A stretch of 51,101 nucleotides of DNA from assembly GCA_002402545.1 (NCBI GenBank), contig DHGA01000064.1, forward strand, positions 654 through 51,754, given 5' to 3'. The position numbers and the translations under genes are program-made. This stretch comes from Syntrophaceae bacterium UBA4810. Lineage in GTDB: Bacteria > Desulfobacterota > Syntrophia > Syntrophales > Smithellaceae. Below are positions 17,538-26,828 of the stretch, piece after piece; the first letter of the stretch is position 1, and each line of letters begins with the position of its first letter. The notes under the pieces are model-generated. The model was not told the origin of the DNA. It did not search any database and worked only from the letters and a program-made list of their open reading frames with translations.

Positions 17538-18425
17538 TTAAGTTCCGGATAAATCCTCTTGGGACAACTCAAATTTTCGAGGCGCGAAACCAAAATCGTT
17601 TGTTGCTTCGTGATGATCAAAAACGAGATTTTGATTCATTCTTTCAGCCATGGCGGCAGACCAGTGGCGAAAACGCGGCAAAAAACGCAAAATAAATATT
17701 CCCGCCCGAAAAAGCCAAAGAGACAATACCACAAAACGAGGCTTTTTACCAAGTGATTCAAATACTTTTCCAACCATTTGCCGATAGGTCAGAGTTTCAC
17801 CGCCGGAAATATTATAAGACCGATTAAATGCTTTTTTTGTGCTGAGCGCGGCAATGCAGGCCAGAGCGACATCCCGCGCGTGTACCGGCTGGCGAAGCCC
17901 GCGCGCTTCCCCCATTAGCGGAAAAAAACAAAATCTTCGGATAAAACCGGCAATCACGCTGATATTTTTATCACGCCCCAATCCGTAAATAAGCGTAGGT
18001 CTCAAAATTGTCCATTGCAGATTATTCTGACCGGCCCAGCTTATAAATACTTCTTCGCCTTGTTTTAGTCTGTCTGCTAATATTTTTTCCTTGCTGTCTG
18101 CTGATAACTCTTTGGTAAAACGACTGGTTGAAGAAACCGCCACAACATGCTTGGCCCCGCAAGATAATAAAAGCGGAAAATATTGTGGCAGAACCCAGAT
18201 GGGGGCAAGACAAACCCATTTCGTTATTCTCCCCGCTCCAGGCGCATCCTTAATTGAAAGAGGATGCCAGGCGATATTTTGTTTTGCCGGTTGCTTTTTT
18301 ATGGTTAAGGCGCTACGTGAAAAAGCCGCAACACCATAACCTTCTTCAACAAGCAAAGGCAGCAGGCATGCACCGACCAAAGCTGTCGCGCCGATAACGC
18401 CCACGCGCCCTTTATCATTCTTCAT
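17538..18425 (-). CDS. Atypical NAD(P)-binding SDR, epimerase-like
   Basis: A 295-aa Rossmann protein beginning MKNDKGRVGVIGATALVGACL: the dinucleotide motif is GATALVG, a relaxed form of GxxGxxG. Further motifs are SSTSRF, LRPTLIYG and YNISGGETLTYRQM, as in SDR_a5-type epimerases of unknown substrate. An upstream TTG at 18461 would add 12 residues. I prefer ATG 18425 because a duplicated 5' fragment at 18637-18704 starts at the equivalent ATG and because AAAGG lies 8 nt before it. It is the first gene of the operon that continues with the pst-like and cys genes, an unusual partner for them. Confidence 0.75.
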   Translation of the reverse strand: MKNDKGRVGVIGATALVGACLLPLLVEEGYGVAAFSRSALTIKKQPAKQNIAWHPLSIKDAPGAGRITKWVCLAPIWVLPQYFPLLLSCGAKHVVAVSSTSRFTKELSADSKEKILADRLKQGEEVFISWAGQNNLQWTILRPTLIYGLGRDKNISVIAGFIRRFCFFPLMGEARGLRQPVHARDVALACIAALSTKKAFNRSYNISGGETLTYRQMVGKVFESLGKKPRFVVLSLWLFRAGIFILRFLPRFRHWSAAMAERMNQNLVFDHHEATNDFGFAPRKFELSQEDLSGT

Positions 18426-18469
18426 GTTTTGAACCTTTGCCTGACCGGTTAGAGCCCCCAATTACATCA

Positions 18470-18636
18470 TGAGACCTTTGCACAATCTCTCTTATCGTCA
18501 TGCCGGCGAAAGCCGGTATCCAGGAAACACTTGATAATACTGGATTCCCCCGTATCAAGTACGGAGCAGGCTTGTCGCGCTGCGCTTGCACGGAATGACA
18601 AAATTGTAAGTTTTATGTAGTTGTGCAAGGGTCTCA
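18470..18636. mobile_element. MITE-like element with 16-bp terminal inverted repeats
   Basis: The 167-bp element begins TGAGACCTTTGCACAA (18470-18485) and ends TTGTGCAAGGGTCTCA (18621-18636). These are inverted copies matching at 15 of 16 positions. The interior carries a CCGGC-GAAA-GCCGG hairpin (18503-18516) and a GGAATGACA end of the same dispersed-repeat class as 10716-10788. It encodes no protein. It directly follows the truncated SDR fragment at 18637-18704. I see no target duplication. The ends remind me of IS5-group elements, but that is memory, not a search. Confidence 0.7.
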
Positions 18637-18704
18637 GGCTGCAGGCATTCACCGACAAGACTCTTTGCACCGATAACAACCATGCGCCCTTTATCATTCA
18701 TCAT
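18637..18704 (-). pseudogene. Truncated 5' fragment of an SDR gene (paralog of 17538-18425)
   Basis: Twenty-two codons, MMNDKGRMVVIGAKSLVGEC and two more, aligned to MKNDKGRVGVIGATALVGAC of the intact SDR gene downstream; the bases also match closely. The fragment stops exactly at the inverted repeat of the MITE-like element. It is either the relic of a tandem paralog or a duplication made when the element inserted. Confidence 0.75.
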
Positions 18705-18807
18705 TTTTTTTCTCAGCTTCTTGGAATTATCATTAGTAATCTTATTGAAACCGATAGGAGATAAGACCACCGTGAACAATTCTTGGAAATATTATTTACT
18801 CTAAAAC

Positions 18808-19908
18808 TCAAACACATTCCCTATAAACTTCAGAATGCTTTTTTATCATATTTTCTTCGGAAAATAACTTTGCGCGCTCGATAGCATTACGTGAGCAATT
18901 TTCATAAAAGCTATGATCGCCAAAGAGTCTTTTAATGGCGGCTGACAAAGCGGGCGGGTCACTGTGCGGAACTGTTATGCCGGTTACTCCATCCAAACTA
19001 ACAAACGGAACGCTTGACGGCAAAGCGGTGTTAATCACAGGTAATCCATAAGACATTGCTTCGAGCTGAACAATGCCGAAAGCTTCGCTGGCATCGATGG
19101 AAGGCAGTACAAAAAGATTGGCATTCTTATATTCAAAGGAAAGCTGTTCATCCGTAACGGTTTTTAAAAAAATGACGCGCGAATCAATTCCCGTCTTTTT
19201 AGTGAGCTGTCTTAAATTACTCAGCTCTTCGCCATCACCAACAATGCGTAGTTGTACGTCCGGTAAATGTTGTACGGAGCGAATTAGATACTCCACGCCT
19301 TTGTATTTTCGAAGCTTACCGACAAAAAGAATTGCTGGTCTCTCCTTATTAACCCTTCGCACTGTTGGCACGGGCTCATGTCCTTTAACAGGTGAGCAGG
19401 CCAATGGAATAACCTTGCACTTCTTTTCGTAGGGTTGCAATGTGGGCGAATGTTCAAGCAAGTTTGGCCCTATCAAAACGATTTTTCTTGCCTTTTCCAA
19501 AACCTGAATAAGCGAAGGGCGAAAAACCGGAAAAATTTTTTCCCAACGTGTGTTAACGGGATCAACGCACCAGGTAACAACCAGCGGTTTTGAAATATAT
19601 TTGTATAAAAACTCAGCGTTAGGAAATGGTAAATGCAAGTGGACTAAATCAGCCTTTGGAATTAGCTGCTTCATTTCCGCAGCAAGCAAACCTACAGGCT
19701 GACTAAATAATTTTAAATGGCAGGCTACACGCCTTACGGCGATATCGTCAACTTTTCCCCACGCTGTTTTTATGCGAGGAATGTGGTTGAATGTTAGAAT
19801 ACTTGGTTCAATTCCATACTTATGCATTCCGCCGCATAGCTGCTTTACGTATGTCTCCGTGCCTCCTGTAGATGGATAATAATACTTCAATATATTAAGA
19901 GCCTTCAT
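18808..19908 (-). CDS. Glycosyltransferase family 4
   Basis: A 366-aa GT-B retaining glycosyltransferase. N-terminal acceptor half: YYPSTGGTETYV near residue 10. Donor half: FVGKLRKYKGVEYLI and the E-x7-E motif SEAFGIVQLEAMSYGLPV (about 278-295). It would add a hexose from a nucleotide donor at the cytoplasmic face. It is the last gene of the operon that begins at 31103 and overlaps the upstream GT4 gene by 4 nt (ATGA type). Specificity unknown. Confidence 0.92.
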   Translation of the reverse strand: MKALNILKYYYPSTGGTETYVKQLCGGMHKYGIEPSILTFNHIPRIKTAWGKVDDIAVRRVACHLKLFSQPVGLLAAEMKQLIPKADLVHLHLPFPNAEFLYKYISKPLVVTWCVDPVNTRWEKIFPVFRPSLIQVLEKARKIVLIGPNLLEHSPTLQPYEKKCKVIPLACSPVKGHEPVPTVRRVNKERPAILFVGKLRKYKGVEYLIRSVQHLPDVQLRIVGDGEELSNLRQLTKKTGIDSRVIFLKTVTDEQLSFEYKNANLFVLPSIDASEAFGIVQLEAMSYGLPVINTALPSSVPFVSLDGVTGITVPHSDPPALSAAIKRLFGDHSFYENCSRNAIERAKLFSEENMIKKHSEVYRECV

Positions 19909-21023
19909 CGTTGCCTCTTTGCTGACATCACTTTTTCAAATATTTCCAGCGTCTCTTCAGCGCTGTGCTTCCATGAAAACTTTTTTGCTCTCTCATGGCC
20001 TTTAGATTTCAAGGTGTTTCTTAAATCATCGTTCGCGAGAACTTTATTCATCGCATCAGCCAAGCCCTGAACATCATTTGGATCCACCAGTAAAGCGGCG
20101 TCCCCGGCAACCTCCGGCATTGATGATACATTAGATGTAATGACCGGAACACCATAATTCATGGCTTCCAGTATGGGAAATCCAAATCCTTCATAAAGAG
20201 AAGGAAATAATAGACAGAGGGCATTTTTATAAATAAAAGAAAGCCGAGCATTATTAACATATCCGGCAAAATGAATGCGTGAACGATAGCGATGCGTTTT
20301 CAAAAGGCTCATAACATCTTTGTTTTTCCACCCGATATTACCAATTATTACAAGGCTGATATCTTCTTTTTCGGCATCCAGCAATGCAAACGCATGGAAG
20401 ATAGCCTTTAAATTTTTTCTTGGCTCCAGGGTTCCTACAAATAAGAAATACTTTTCGGGAAGTTTTTCATCTTCAAATACAGGTGAATCATTCTGTTCAG
20501 TAACAATGGGCGTCCCTGGATAGACAACGCTGATTTTATCTGGCATTATTTTGTAATGCTCACGAACACCGGAGGCTGTTGATATTGAATCAGCAATTAT
20601 ATAATCACCCCGCCGAATAGACAGCCGCATCAATAAACGTTCCAGAACGAGGTTAGGCAAAGACATTGTATGGGGAAACAACACATGGACAATATCGTGA
20701 ATGGTCAGAATCATTTTAATTCTTCTCGGCATAAAGAGCGGCAAATGGTGGCGTGGACCCCAAAAAAGATCAAATTTTAATTCACCAGCAATCCGGGGAA
20801 GGCAACACTGCATCCACATAGTGCTAAACAATTTTGGAAGGCGTCTTTCAATTTTTTTCCATCGCGGATTAATAACTTCGAATTTGATATCCTTGTTGGA
20901 AATAAGGTAGTAATGATTTTTTTGGTCCAACTCCTGGATTGCTTTCAGCAGGCTATGCAAATATACCCCGATACCCGTTAATTGCGCTTGGGAAATTGGA
21001 CGCGCATCGACACCAATTACCAT
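19905..21023 (-). CDS. Glycosyltransferase family 4
   Basis: A 372-aa GT4 of the mannosyltransferase-like (WbaZ/WbdB-type) group. It has GIGVYLHSLLKA near residue 17, FVGTLEPRKNLKAIFHAF, and the E-x7-E motif YEGFGFPILEAMNYGVPV. The N-terminal GVDARPISQAQLTGIG pattern is shared with enzymes that use GDP-mannose or GDP-rhamnose, which fits the rmd-like gene 28 bp upstream. That donor assignment is inference. It overlaps the next GT4 gene by 4 nt. Confidence 0.92.
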   Translation of the reverse strand: MVIGVDARPISQAQLTGIGVYLHSLLKAIQELDQKNHYYLISNKDIKFEVINPRWKKIERRLPKLFSTMWMQCCLPRIAGELKFDLFWGPRHHLPLFMPRRIKMILTIHDIVHVLFPHTMSLPNLVLERLLMRLSIRRGDYIIADSISTASGVREHYKIMPDKISVVYPGTPIVTEQNDSPVFEDEKLPEKYFLFVGTLEPRKNLKAIFHAFALLDAEKEDISLVIIGNIGWKNKDVMSLLKTHRYRSRIHFAGYVNNARLSFIYKNALCLLFPSLYEGFGFPILEAMNYGVPVITSNVSSMPEVAGDAALLVDPNDVQGLADAMNKVLANDDLRNTLKSKGHERAKKFSWKHSAEETLEIFEKVMSAKRQR

Positions 21024-21051
21024 AATAACTTCACCATAAACAAAATTGGGG

Positions 21052-22026
21052 TTAGAGAACGGCTTTTGAATAATTTCCCCAAAAGAGAATAATATCCTTT
21101 ATAGTTTTCTCCAAGGGTATAGTGTTTTCCCATCCCAATTCCCGCTTGATTTTCTCATTCGCTCCTATAACAATCTTGTTATCCGCAGGCCTGATTAAGC
21201 GACTATCTACTTTTACATCTACTTCAATATTTAACTGCTTGGCCAGCATATTAATGATATCTTTAATAGACACGCCAATACCGCTACACACGTTATACAC
21301 TTCACCTTTTTTACCCTCTTTCAACAATAAATAATACGCACGGGCAACATCCCGCACATCGGTAAAATCACGCACAATCGAAACATCACCCGCGACTATA
21401 TTCCCCCTGCTTTCCCCGGATTTTTTTATTTCAACAATTTGCTTGGCTAAAGATGGCACGACAAAAATACTTTTTTGCCCTGGCCCAATATGGTTAAATG
21501 ATCTTGTTAAAACAATATCCAAACCATAACCAGCCACGTAAACCTCTGATAATAATTCTTGCGACATCCTTGCTACAGCATATGGGCTAACTGGACGCAA
21601 TTTGTGATTTTCCTTTAAGGGCAAATCTCTCTTATTTACGATTCCATATTCCTCTGATGAGCCGATGGATAGAATACGGGCATTTATTTTCATTTTCCTC
21701 ACAGACTCTATTAAATTTAAAAAAATATTCGTATTATTCTGAAAACTTTGAATAGGCTCTTTCCAGCTGAAAGCTACGCTACTGTACGACGCCAAGTGTA
21801 AAATATAGTCTGGCTGAAATTCATGGATAATGTATTCAACCCGATCTTTTGACAGCAGGTCGATTTTTTCGAAACTAATCTGGACATTTTTATAGTGATC
21901 AAATTCAAAATCGGGGCTCTGAATATCCATACCTTTAACGATACAGCCAGATTCATTATTTTCAAGATATTCCAAAAAATAACGACCGACAAAACCTGAA
22001 AAACCTGTTATTAAATATTTATTCAC
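21052..22026 (-). CDS. rmd: GDP-6-deoxy-4-keto-mannose reductase-like SDR
   Basis: Extended SDR of 324 aa. The cofactor motif is GFSGFVG (8-14), then SSEEYG, then PYAVAR (148-153) and TRSFNHIGPGQ. The NHIGPGQ and V-S-x-VRDFTDVRDV patterns are those of RMD, which reduces GDP-4-keto-6-deoxy-D-mannose to GDP-D-rhamnose. The catalytic YxxxK reads Y149-AVA-R153, so the lysine is arginine; I believe some RMD-type sequences share this. No GMD (4,6-dehydratase for GDP-mannose) is in the window, so it would have to be elsewhere. A 6-deoxy-talose or other 4-reductase role is the main alternative. Confidence 0.68.
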   Translation of the reverse strand: MNKYLITGFSGFVGRYFLEYLENNESGCIVKGMDIQSPDFEFDHYKNVQISFEKIDLLSKDRVEYIIHEFQPDYILHLASYSSVAFSWKEPIQSFQNNTNIFLNLIESVRKMKINARILSIGSSEEYGIVNKRDLPLKENHKLRPVSPYAVARMSQELLSEVYVAGYGLDIVLTRSFNHIGPGQKSIFVVPSLAKQIVEIKKSGESRGNIVAGDVSIVRDFTDVRDVARAYYLLLKEGKKGEVYNVCSGIGVSIKDIINMLAKQLNIEVDVKVDSRLIRPADNKIVIGANEKIKRELGWENTIPLEKTIKDIILFWGNYSKAVL

Positions 22027-22080
22027 TCAAGCCGCCTCATAACTATTGTAAAATATTTTTAAGAGCTAGATTGAGATGAT

Positions 22081-24318
22081 TCACTTTACCTGAACCTCAA
22101 TACGTAGCCCCGGATACCCCTTGTCTTTGAACCAGGCAACTAATTCCTGTACTGCCTCAATCTCCAGCCAGAATTTTCCCGGCCTTGATGGAGCCTTGAT
22201 CTCCAGATTCATTGTGATTTCGGCGCCTGGTTTTACTGCCACAGGCAACGCAGTTCTATTATCATCAAACCTGGATAAAGGTACTAAACTACAAGCATCC
22301 ACCCAACGGTAGGCCAAGCGGATAGCATATCTACCGGGTTCATTGAAATCATTACCAATGCTCGACAAGGCAACCTTTCCATTATTTTTCACCCGCAGGG
22401 TGCACTGTCTTAATTCATCCTTTTGCCAGCGGATTGGAACTTGCTCCGGTAACAATCTCAGAGCAAAATTTGCCGCTCCTAAAGGACCGTTCATTATGAC
22501 CGCACGCTCCTTAAGCAAAGGCTTAGATATTATTGCTGATAACCAATTACCTGTTTTAAGGTTTAAAAAATAGAGTTGGTCATTTTCCAGATTGTAGTGT
22601 TGAATCCAGCGGCTCAAATGCAAAAGATATTCCGGCGAATTAAAATTATGTATACCCCACCAGCCAATGGGAACCCATGAACTATACCCATTAATTGTGT
22701 GTAAACCAAATTTTTGGGCAACGATCATTGCATCAATCTGGGCTTCAAAAGGATATTTTTTTAATCCCTCCGCCGGTAACGAAGCAAAAGCTTTTGCCTG
22801 CTGCGGTGGTTGATGAATGCCGGCAAGCATCTCCTTTTGTTGTTGTTTGCTGTAATGAGCAAGACTGCCAGTATTGAACTGCTCCCCCACAAGTAGTAAC
22901 CCGAAAATTGTTACGGCAACTAAAAAGGCGCCCCGCTTAAGAGATGAATGTATATGTCCTGAAGCGTAGTTTATGGATTGATGCAACCCAATCGCAACCA
23001 CAATAGCAATAGGAAAAGCCAATACATGCTGAAAGCGATACACCACACGGACACTTCCCGCGCCCGGAATCAGTTTTGAAACCAACCACCAGAGGGAAAA
23101 CCCCTGGATTTTTAGCATCAACAGCCACGCCAGCAATACCGCTATCCCCAAACCCGCCGCGAGTATTGCCAATCTTTCATCAGCATTGGCCTCATTCCCA
23201 TCCACGGCTATTTTACAGGAACTATCTTGTGACGCGATCATTTGATAATATTTTGCTTTACGGATGAAATAAACTGAAAACGTCAAGAAGGTTAAAAGCA
23301 AGAAGACCGGCGTACCTTTAACCAATTCATGGGCCATCGGTCTCGACCCTATTCCTGCAAAAGCGGAGTAAAGAAACTCGCCCCATAACCAATTTTTTGG
23401 ACCAACGTTTACATAGTCAATAAACGATGGCAACATTGTGGCAATTTCTTTGAAACTGCGACCACCAAACTGATTTAATACTGGGAGATACGTTAGCAAA
23501 AATGGAATGAAACAGATTATGCTGAGCACACAATACGGCAATATTTTTTGCCAATTTTCTCTCTTGCAAATAATACATTGCCAAACAGTTTTACCGCCTA
23601 AATGCAACGCACCCCACGCAAAGAAAATGCCTGTCAATAGTAGTAGAAAAAAAACGGAAAACCAACCAACATAGTAAACCGTATAAAAGATGGCCGGAAC
23701 TATAATCGCTACAAAGATTCCAACGGCAATCCTAATCGACGACAGTTTCCTAAAGTTTTGCAGAAACAAATAAATCCCGATAGCGAGGTAGGGAATATAA
23801 TAGACAGTGAAAAAATGTGAATGAGAATTCGAAACTAAAATAGCCATGGCATTAGGAAAAACAAAAAGGGCAGCCCCTACGATAGTAGGAAATATGCGCA
23901 ATTTTAAGCAACAGCGTAAGAACAGGATTGACCCAAGCCATCCAAGCGCCACCAACGCAAACAATACTATTTGATTGGCGACAAAAGGCTCGATTCCCAG
24001 AAAACGCAAAAAAACATATGGAAGCGCATTTAGAAATCCGGCATCACTATAACCCAGTACACCTTGAACCGGAAAAAAGAAGGTAGGTGAAAGCCACTGA
24101 GCTGTCCCCTGCAATACCTGCCACCAGTGTTCCATGATTACACCAGTGAATCTGGCATCCCCGACATCGCCTAGCAATAAATCAAAACGCGAAAATATTA
24201 TTTGCCGGAAAAATATACAGCCGAGCACCAACCCAGTTACGGCATATATTACAACTTCAGCTACAACTTTTGCACGTTTCAATACTTTTACCTTCTTGAC
24301 CTGATTGTTATTTACCAA
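22081..24318 (-). CDS. Large integral membrane protein, GT-C-like
   Basis: A 745-aa protein with about a dozen hydrophobic segments in the first 480 residues and a soluble C-terminal part of some 230 residues that ends in beta-rich sequence. The first periplasmic loop after TM1 contains GDVGDARF with acidic residues, as expected of polyprenol-phosphate-sugar-dependent GT-C enzymes, and YSDAGFLNALPY is also of that type. It probably glycosylates or modifies the polymer at the periplasmic face. A Wzy-like polymerase is the main alternative, but the ABC exporter in the same operon makes that unlikely. It overlaps the double GT4 gene by 7 nt. Confidence 0.65.
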   Translation of the reverse strand: MVNNNQVKKVKVLKRAKVVAEVVIYAVTGLVLGCIFFRQIIFSRFDLLLGDVGDARFTGVIMEHWWQVLQGTAQWLSPTFFFPVQGVLGYSDAGFLNALPYVFLRFLGIEPFVANQIVLFALVALGWLGSILFLRCCLKLRIFPTIVGAALFVFPNAMAILVSNSHSHFFTVYYIPYLAIGIYLFLQNFRKLSSIRIAVGIFVAIIVPAIFYTVYYVGWFSVFFLLLLTGIFFAWGALHLGGKTVWQCIICKRENWQKILPYCVLSIICFIPFLLTYLPVLNQFGGRSFKEIATMLPSFIDYVNVGPKNWLWGEFLYSAFAGIGSRPMAHELVKGTPVFLLLTFLTFSVYFIRKAKYYQMIASQDSSCKIAVDGNEANADERLAILAAGLGIAVLLAWLLMLKIQGFSLWWLVSKLIPGAGSVRVVYRFQHVLAFPIAIVVAIGLHQSINYASGHIHSSLKRGAFLVAVTIFGLLLVGEQFNTGSLAHYSKQQQKEMLAGIHQPPQQAKAFASLPAEGLKKYPFEAQIDAMIVAQKFGLHTINGYSSWVPIGWWGIHNFNSPEYLLHLSRWIQHYNLENDQLYFLNLKTGNWLSAIISKPLLKERAVIMNGPLGAANFALRLLPEQVPIRWQKDELRQCTLRVKNNGKVALSSIGNDFNEPGRYAIRLAYRWVDACSLVPLSRFDDNRTALPVAVKPGAEITMNLEIKAPSRPGKFWLEIEAVQELVAWFKDKGYPGLRIEVQVK

Positions 24319-26828
24319 TCACCTTCAATAATAATTTGTTTCAGACGGTCAGCGCTCTGCTTCCAGGTCAGCCACGGCATGTTGTCAGGCCGCGGTGACT
24401 TGCCGAGCTCATCAAGTTCAAGCCAATGTAAAATTTCTTCTGATAGCGCTTGCGGTTCAATGCCTTTAAAGTAAAAAGCGTGCTCGCCTGCCACTTCCCT
24501 GAACACAGGAATGTCCCTGGCAATAATTGGTAATTTATGCCGAGCCGCCTCGATAAGCGGAAGGCAAAATCCTTCACCTTCGCTGGCAGCAATCAGGCAG
24601 GTAGACGCCGCGTAGATTTTTTCCAGGTATTCATCGCTGATGCCTTCCAGCCAGAAGAGACGTTTGTTCAATTCATAATGTTGGCGCAGGCGTTCTGCCA
24701 ATATTTCAACCAACCAGCCTTGTTTGCCGACGATAACGAAATTGGCGTCTATGCCCTGTTTCCAGAGCAGTTCAAAAGCACCCAACTGTTGCGCATGGCC
24801 TTTTCTTGGTTCCACAGTCCCAACCGTCAAAAAAGTCGGGCGAAGCGTGAATTCTTTAAGGACATGGGCGGCGTCATCAGGTAAACCAAGAAGGGGAACG
24901 GAATTTTCAATGTCGGCACCATTATGCGACCAGGAAATTTTTAACTCCCGTAATCGCTTCGGTCCATTTTCAGCCAGCCATTCTTTAAGTTCATTTGACA
25001 CCGCCCGGCTAACACATACCACACCGTCACAACCTGCCAGTACAAGTAACCACTCTTTATTGTAAACATTCGCACCCGGCAAAAAATAATGAGGAAAAAT
25101 TATAGGAAGCAGGTCATGGACTACGAAGAAAACCTGTACGCCATCTCGTCGCAGGGATGACAGATATTTTTTTTGAGCGATGACTACGTGATGTTGCAGG
25201 TCCAACCCCAGGAAAATGTCGCCGAAATGATATTCGATCGGCTCATCGGTCTGGTCGTTCATTATACCACGGAAGATCGCAGTGAAGTGTCTTGCGTAGC
25301 GGTATCCCGAGCTACCTTTCTTAGCATAAACGGGCTCTACTGCATACCCTTCTGGAGGGTTTTCCAAAAGTTCTTTGAGAATGCTGCGCGTTACGCGCTG
25401 AACACCTGATCGGGCATCGCGCTGTACCAACTCCGATATATCGACTAATAATTGTCTCTGGGCACTGCCATGATGGTTACGACTCAGGATGCGGGCGATC
25501 TTGATTGTTTCCTCCTCGGATATTTGGGAAGGAATTACTGCGGCGATGGCGTGAATAAGGCGAGGCAGGTTATTTTCTGGTTCTGCAACCTTTGATTTTC
25601 CAGCCGTTACTGGATCAATCTCCTCAAGTGCCGTAATCGTGCGTCGGGCACTCTCTTCCCAGGAAAACTTCTTGACTTGTTGCGCACCATGACAAATAAG
25701 ATCCTTGCGAAAAGATTCGTCAGCGAGGGCGTCCTTGATTTTTTTGGAAATCGCTTTGACATCGTAAGGATTAAAAAGCGCTTCCCCCCATCCAATAACC
25801 TCGGGCAGGCTTGTAATATTAGCCCCTATCACGGGAACGCCGCACCTCATTGCCTCGAGCGGGGGAATGCCAAAACCCTCATGCAGTGACGGAAAAATAA
25901 ATAGCTCACAACTGTTGTATAATTTGACCAGATCTTCATCTTCAACATAGCCGGTGATAACGATATCATCACGAGACAACCCACTTTTCTTTGCCGTAAG
26001 AATTAAATCATTGATGTTGCTCTCCGGCATTTTTCCTATAAATACGAGCTGGTGTGCTTTTCTTATACTGTTTGGCAGCAAAGCATAAGCTTGGATCAGG
26101 CGGTGGAGGTTTTTTCTTTCATCGGCCGCTCCCGAATACATAACAAACGGCCTGGTTATGCCTGCCCTGACGCAAACTTTATTTTTCGCTGTATCCGATA
26201 AATTTAATATTTGAAATGACTCGTCGCAGGCACCAGAGATATTGATGATATGGCGGGCATCGAAGTTAAGCGCGCATACTGCTTCGTCCCGTGTACTGTC
26301 AGAAATGGCAAAAAGCCGTTGCGCTCGTTTAAGAGAGTCAATTTTCCGGTAATAATAATCCTTATGCAGCTTGCTTGTCTTGAAATGAACATCCGGGCTG
26401 ATGAGCGGAATAAGATCGTATAGTATAACAGCAACTGGTGTATCGGCATCTAAAACGCCAATGCTGGTCACGGCGTCACAACCCAAGCCTTCAAAAAGAC
26501 TGCTCACCAAAACCACATCGGGGCGCAAGTCGGCCAAAAAAGCCTCGCGGATGCGTTCGGCGACTTCTCGGCGCCATTCGTTGCCGGGTTGCTCTTCGCA
26601 TACCGGTCCGGGAGCATGCCAGACGCGGATGTTTTCCTGCGGCAGCAGGCCGTCGAAGGCGGCACGGATAGGTTCGATGGTGTCGGGGAAAAGCCCATTT
26701 AATGCAAGAATAATTTCATGTTCACCTTTGTTGTGCACAATAGCCTGAGTTAGAGACATGCTGTAGCGGCCAATACCACGAAAGCGGCTTTCCGTTTGTG
26801 CGCCTTGCATATCAATGACAATGCGCAT
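24312..26828 (-). CDS. Double-domain GT4 glycosyltransferase (WbdA-like polymerase)
   Basis: An 838-aa protein made of two GT4 modules. Module 1 (1-405) has RFRGIGRYS at 15-23 and the E-x7-E motif EGFGIPPLEA at 317-326. Module 2 (458-838) has SGVQRVTRSI at 474-483, VEPRKGH at 672-678 and EGFCLPLIEA at 752-761. Residues 405-457 are a linker. Two catalytic GT4 modules in one chain are typical of WbdA and MtfB-like mannosyl- or rhamnosyltransferases that build the repeat of ABC-exported O-polysaccharides. Both E-x7-E motifs are intact, so both modules are probably active. It sits directly after the GT8 gene with a one-base overlap. Confidence 0.9.
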   Translation of the reverse strand: MRIVIDMQGAQTESRFRGIGRYSMSLTQAIVHNKGEHEIILALNGLFPDTIEPIRAAFDGLLPQENIRVWHAPGPVCEEQPGNEWRREVAERIREAFLADLRPDVVLVSSLFEGLGCDAVTSIGVLDADTPVAVILYDLIPLISPDVHFKTSKLHKDYYYRKIDSLKRAQRLFAISDSTRDEAVCALNFDARHIINISGACDESFQILNLSDTAKNKVCVRAGITRPFVMYSGAADERKNLHRLIQAYALLPNSIRKAHQLVFIGKMPESNINDLILTAKKSGLSRDDIVITGYVEDEDLVKLYNSCELFIFPSLHEGFGIPPLEAMRCGVPVIGANITSLPEVIGWGEALFNPYDVKAISKKIKDALADESFRKDLICHGAQQVKKFSWEESARRTITALEEIDPVTAGKSKVAEPENNLPRLIHAIAAVIPSQISEEETIKIARILSRNHHGSAQRQLLVDISELVQRDARSGVQRVTRSILKELLENPPEGYAVEPVYAKKGSSGYRYARHFTAIFRGIMNDQTDEPIEYHFGDIFLGLDLQHHVVIAQKKYLSSLRRDGVQVFFVVHDLLPIIFPHYFLPGANVYNKEWLLVLAGCDGVVCVSRAVSNELKEWLAENGPKRLRELKISWSHNGADIENSVPLLGLPDDAAHVLKEFTLRPTFLTVGTVEPRKGHAQQLGAFELLWKQGIDANFVIVGKQGWLVEILAERLRQHYELNKRLFWLEGISDEYLEKIYAASTCLIAASEGEGFCLPLIEAARHKLPIIARDIPVFREVAGEHAFYFKGIEPQALSEEILHWLELDELGKSPRPDNMPWLTWKQSADRLKQIIIEGDW

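Noticed and set aside
19073..19432. 119-codon plus-strand open frame
   Set aside because: Antisense to a GT4 gene with intact motifs; composition is that of a shadow frame.
22081..24318. Considered as a Wzy polymerase
   Set aside because: Long soluble C-terminal domain and location in a Wzm/Wzt operon fit a GT-C-like enzyme better.
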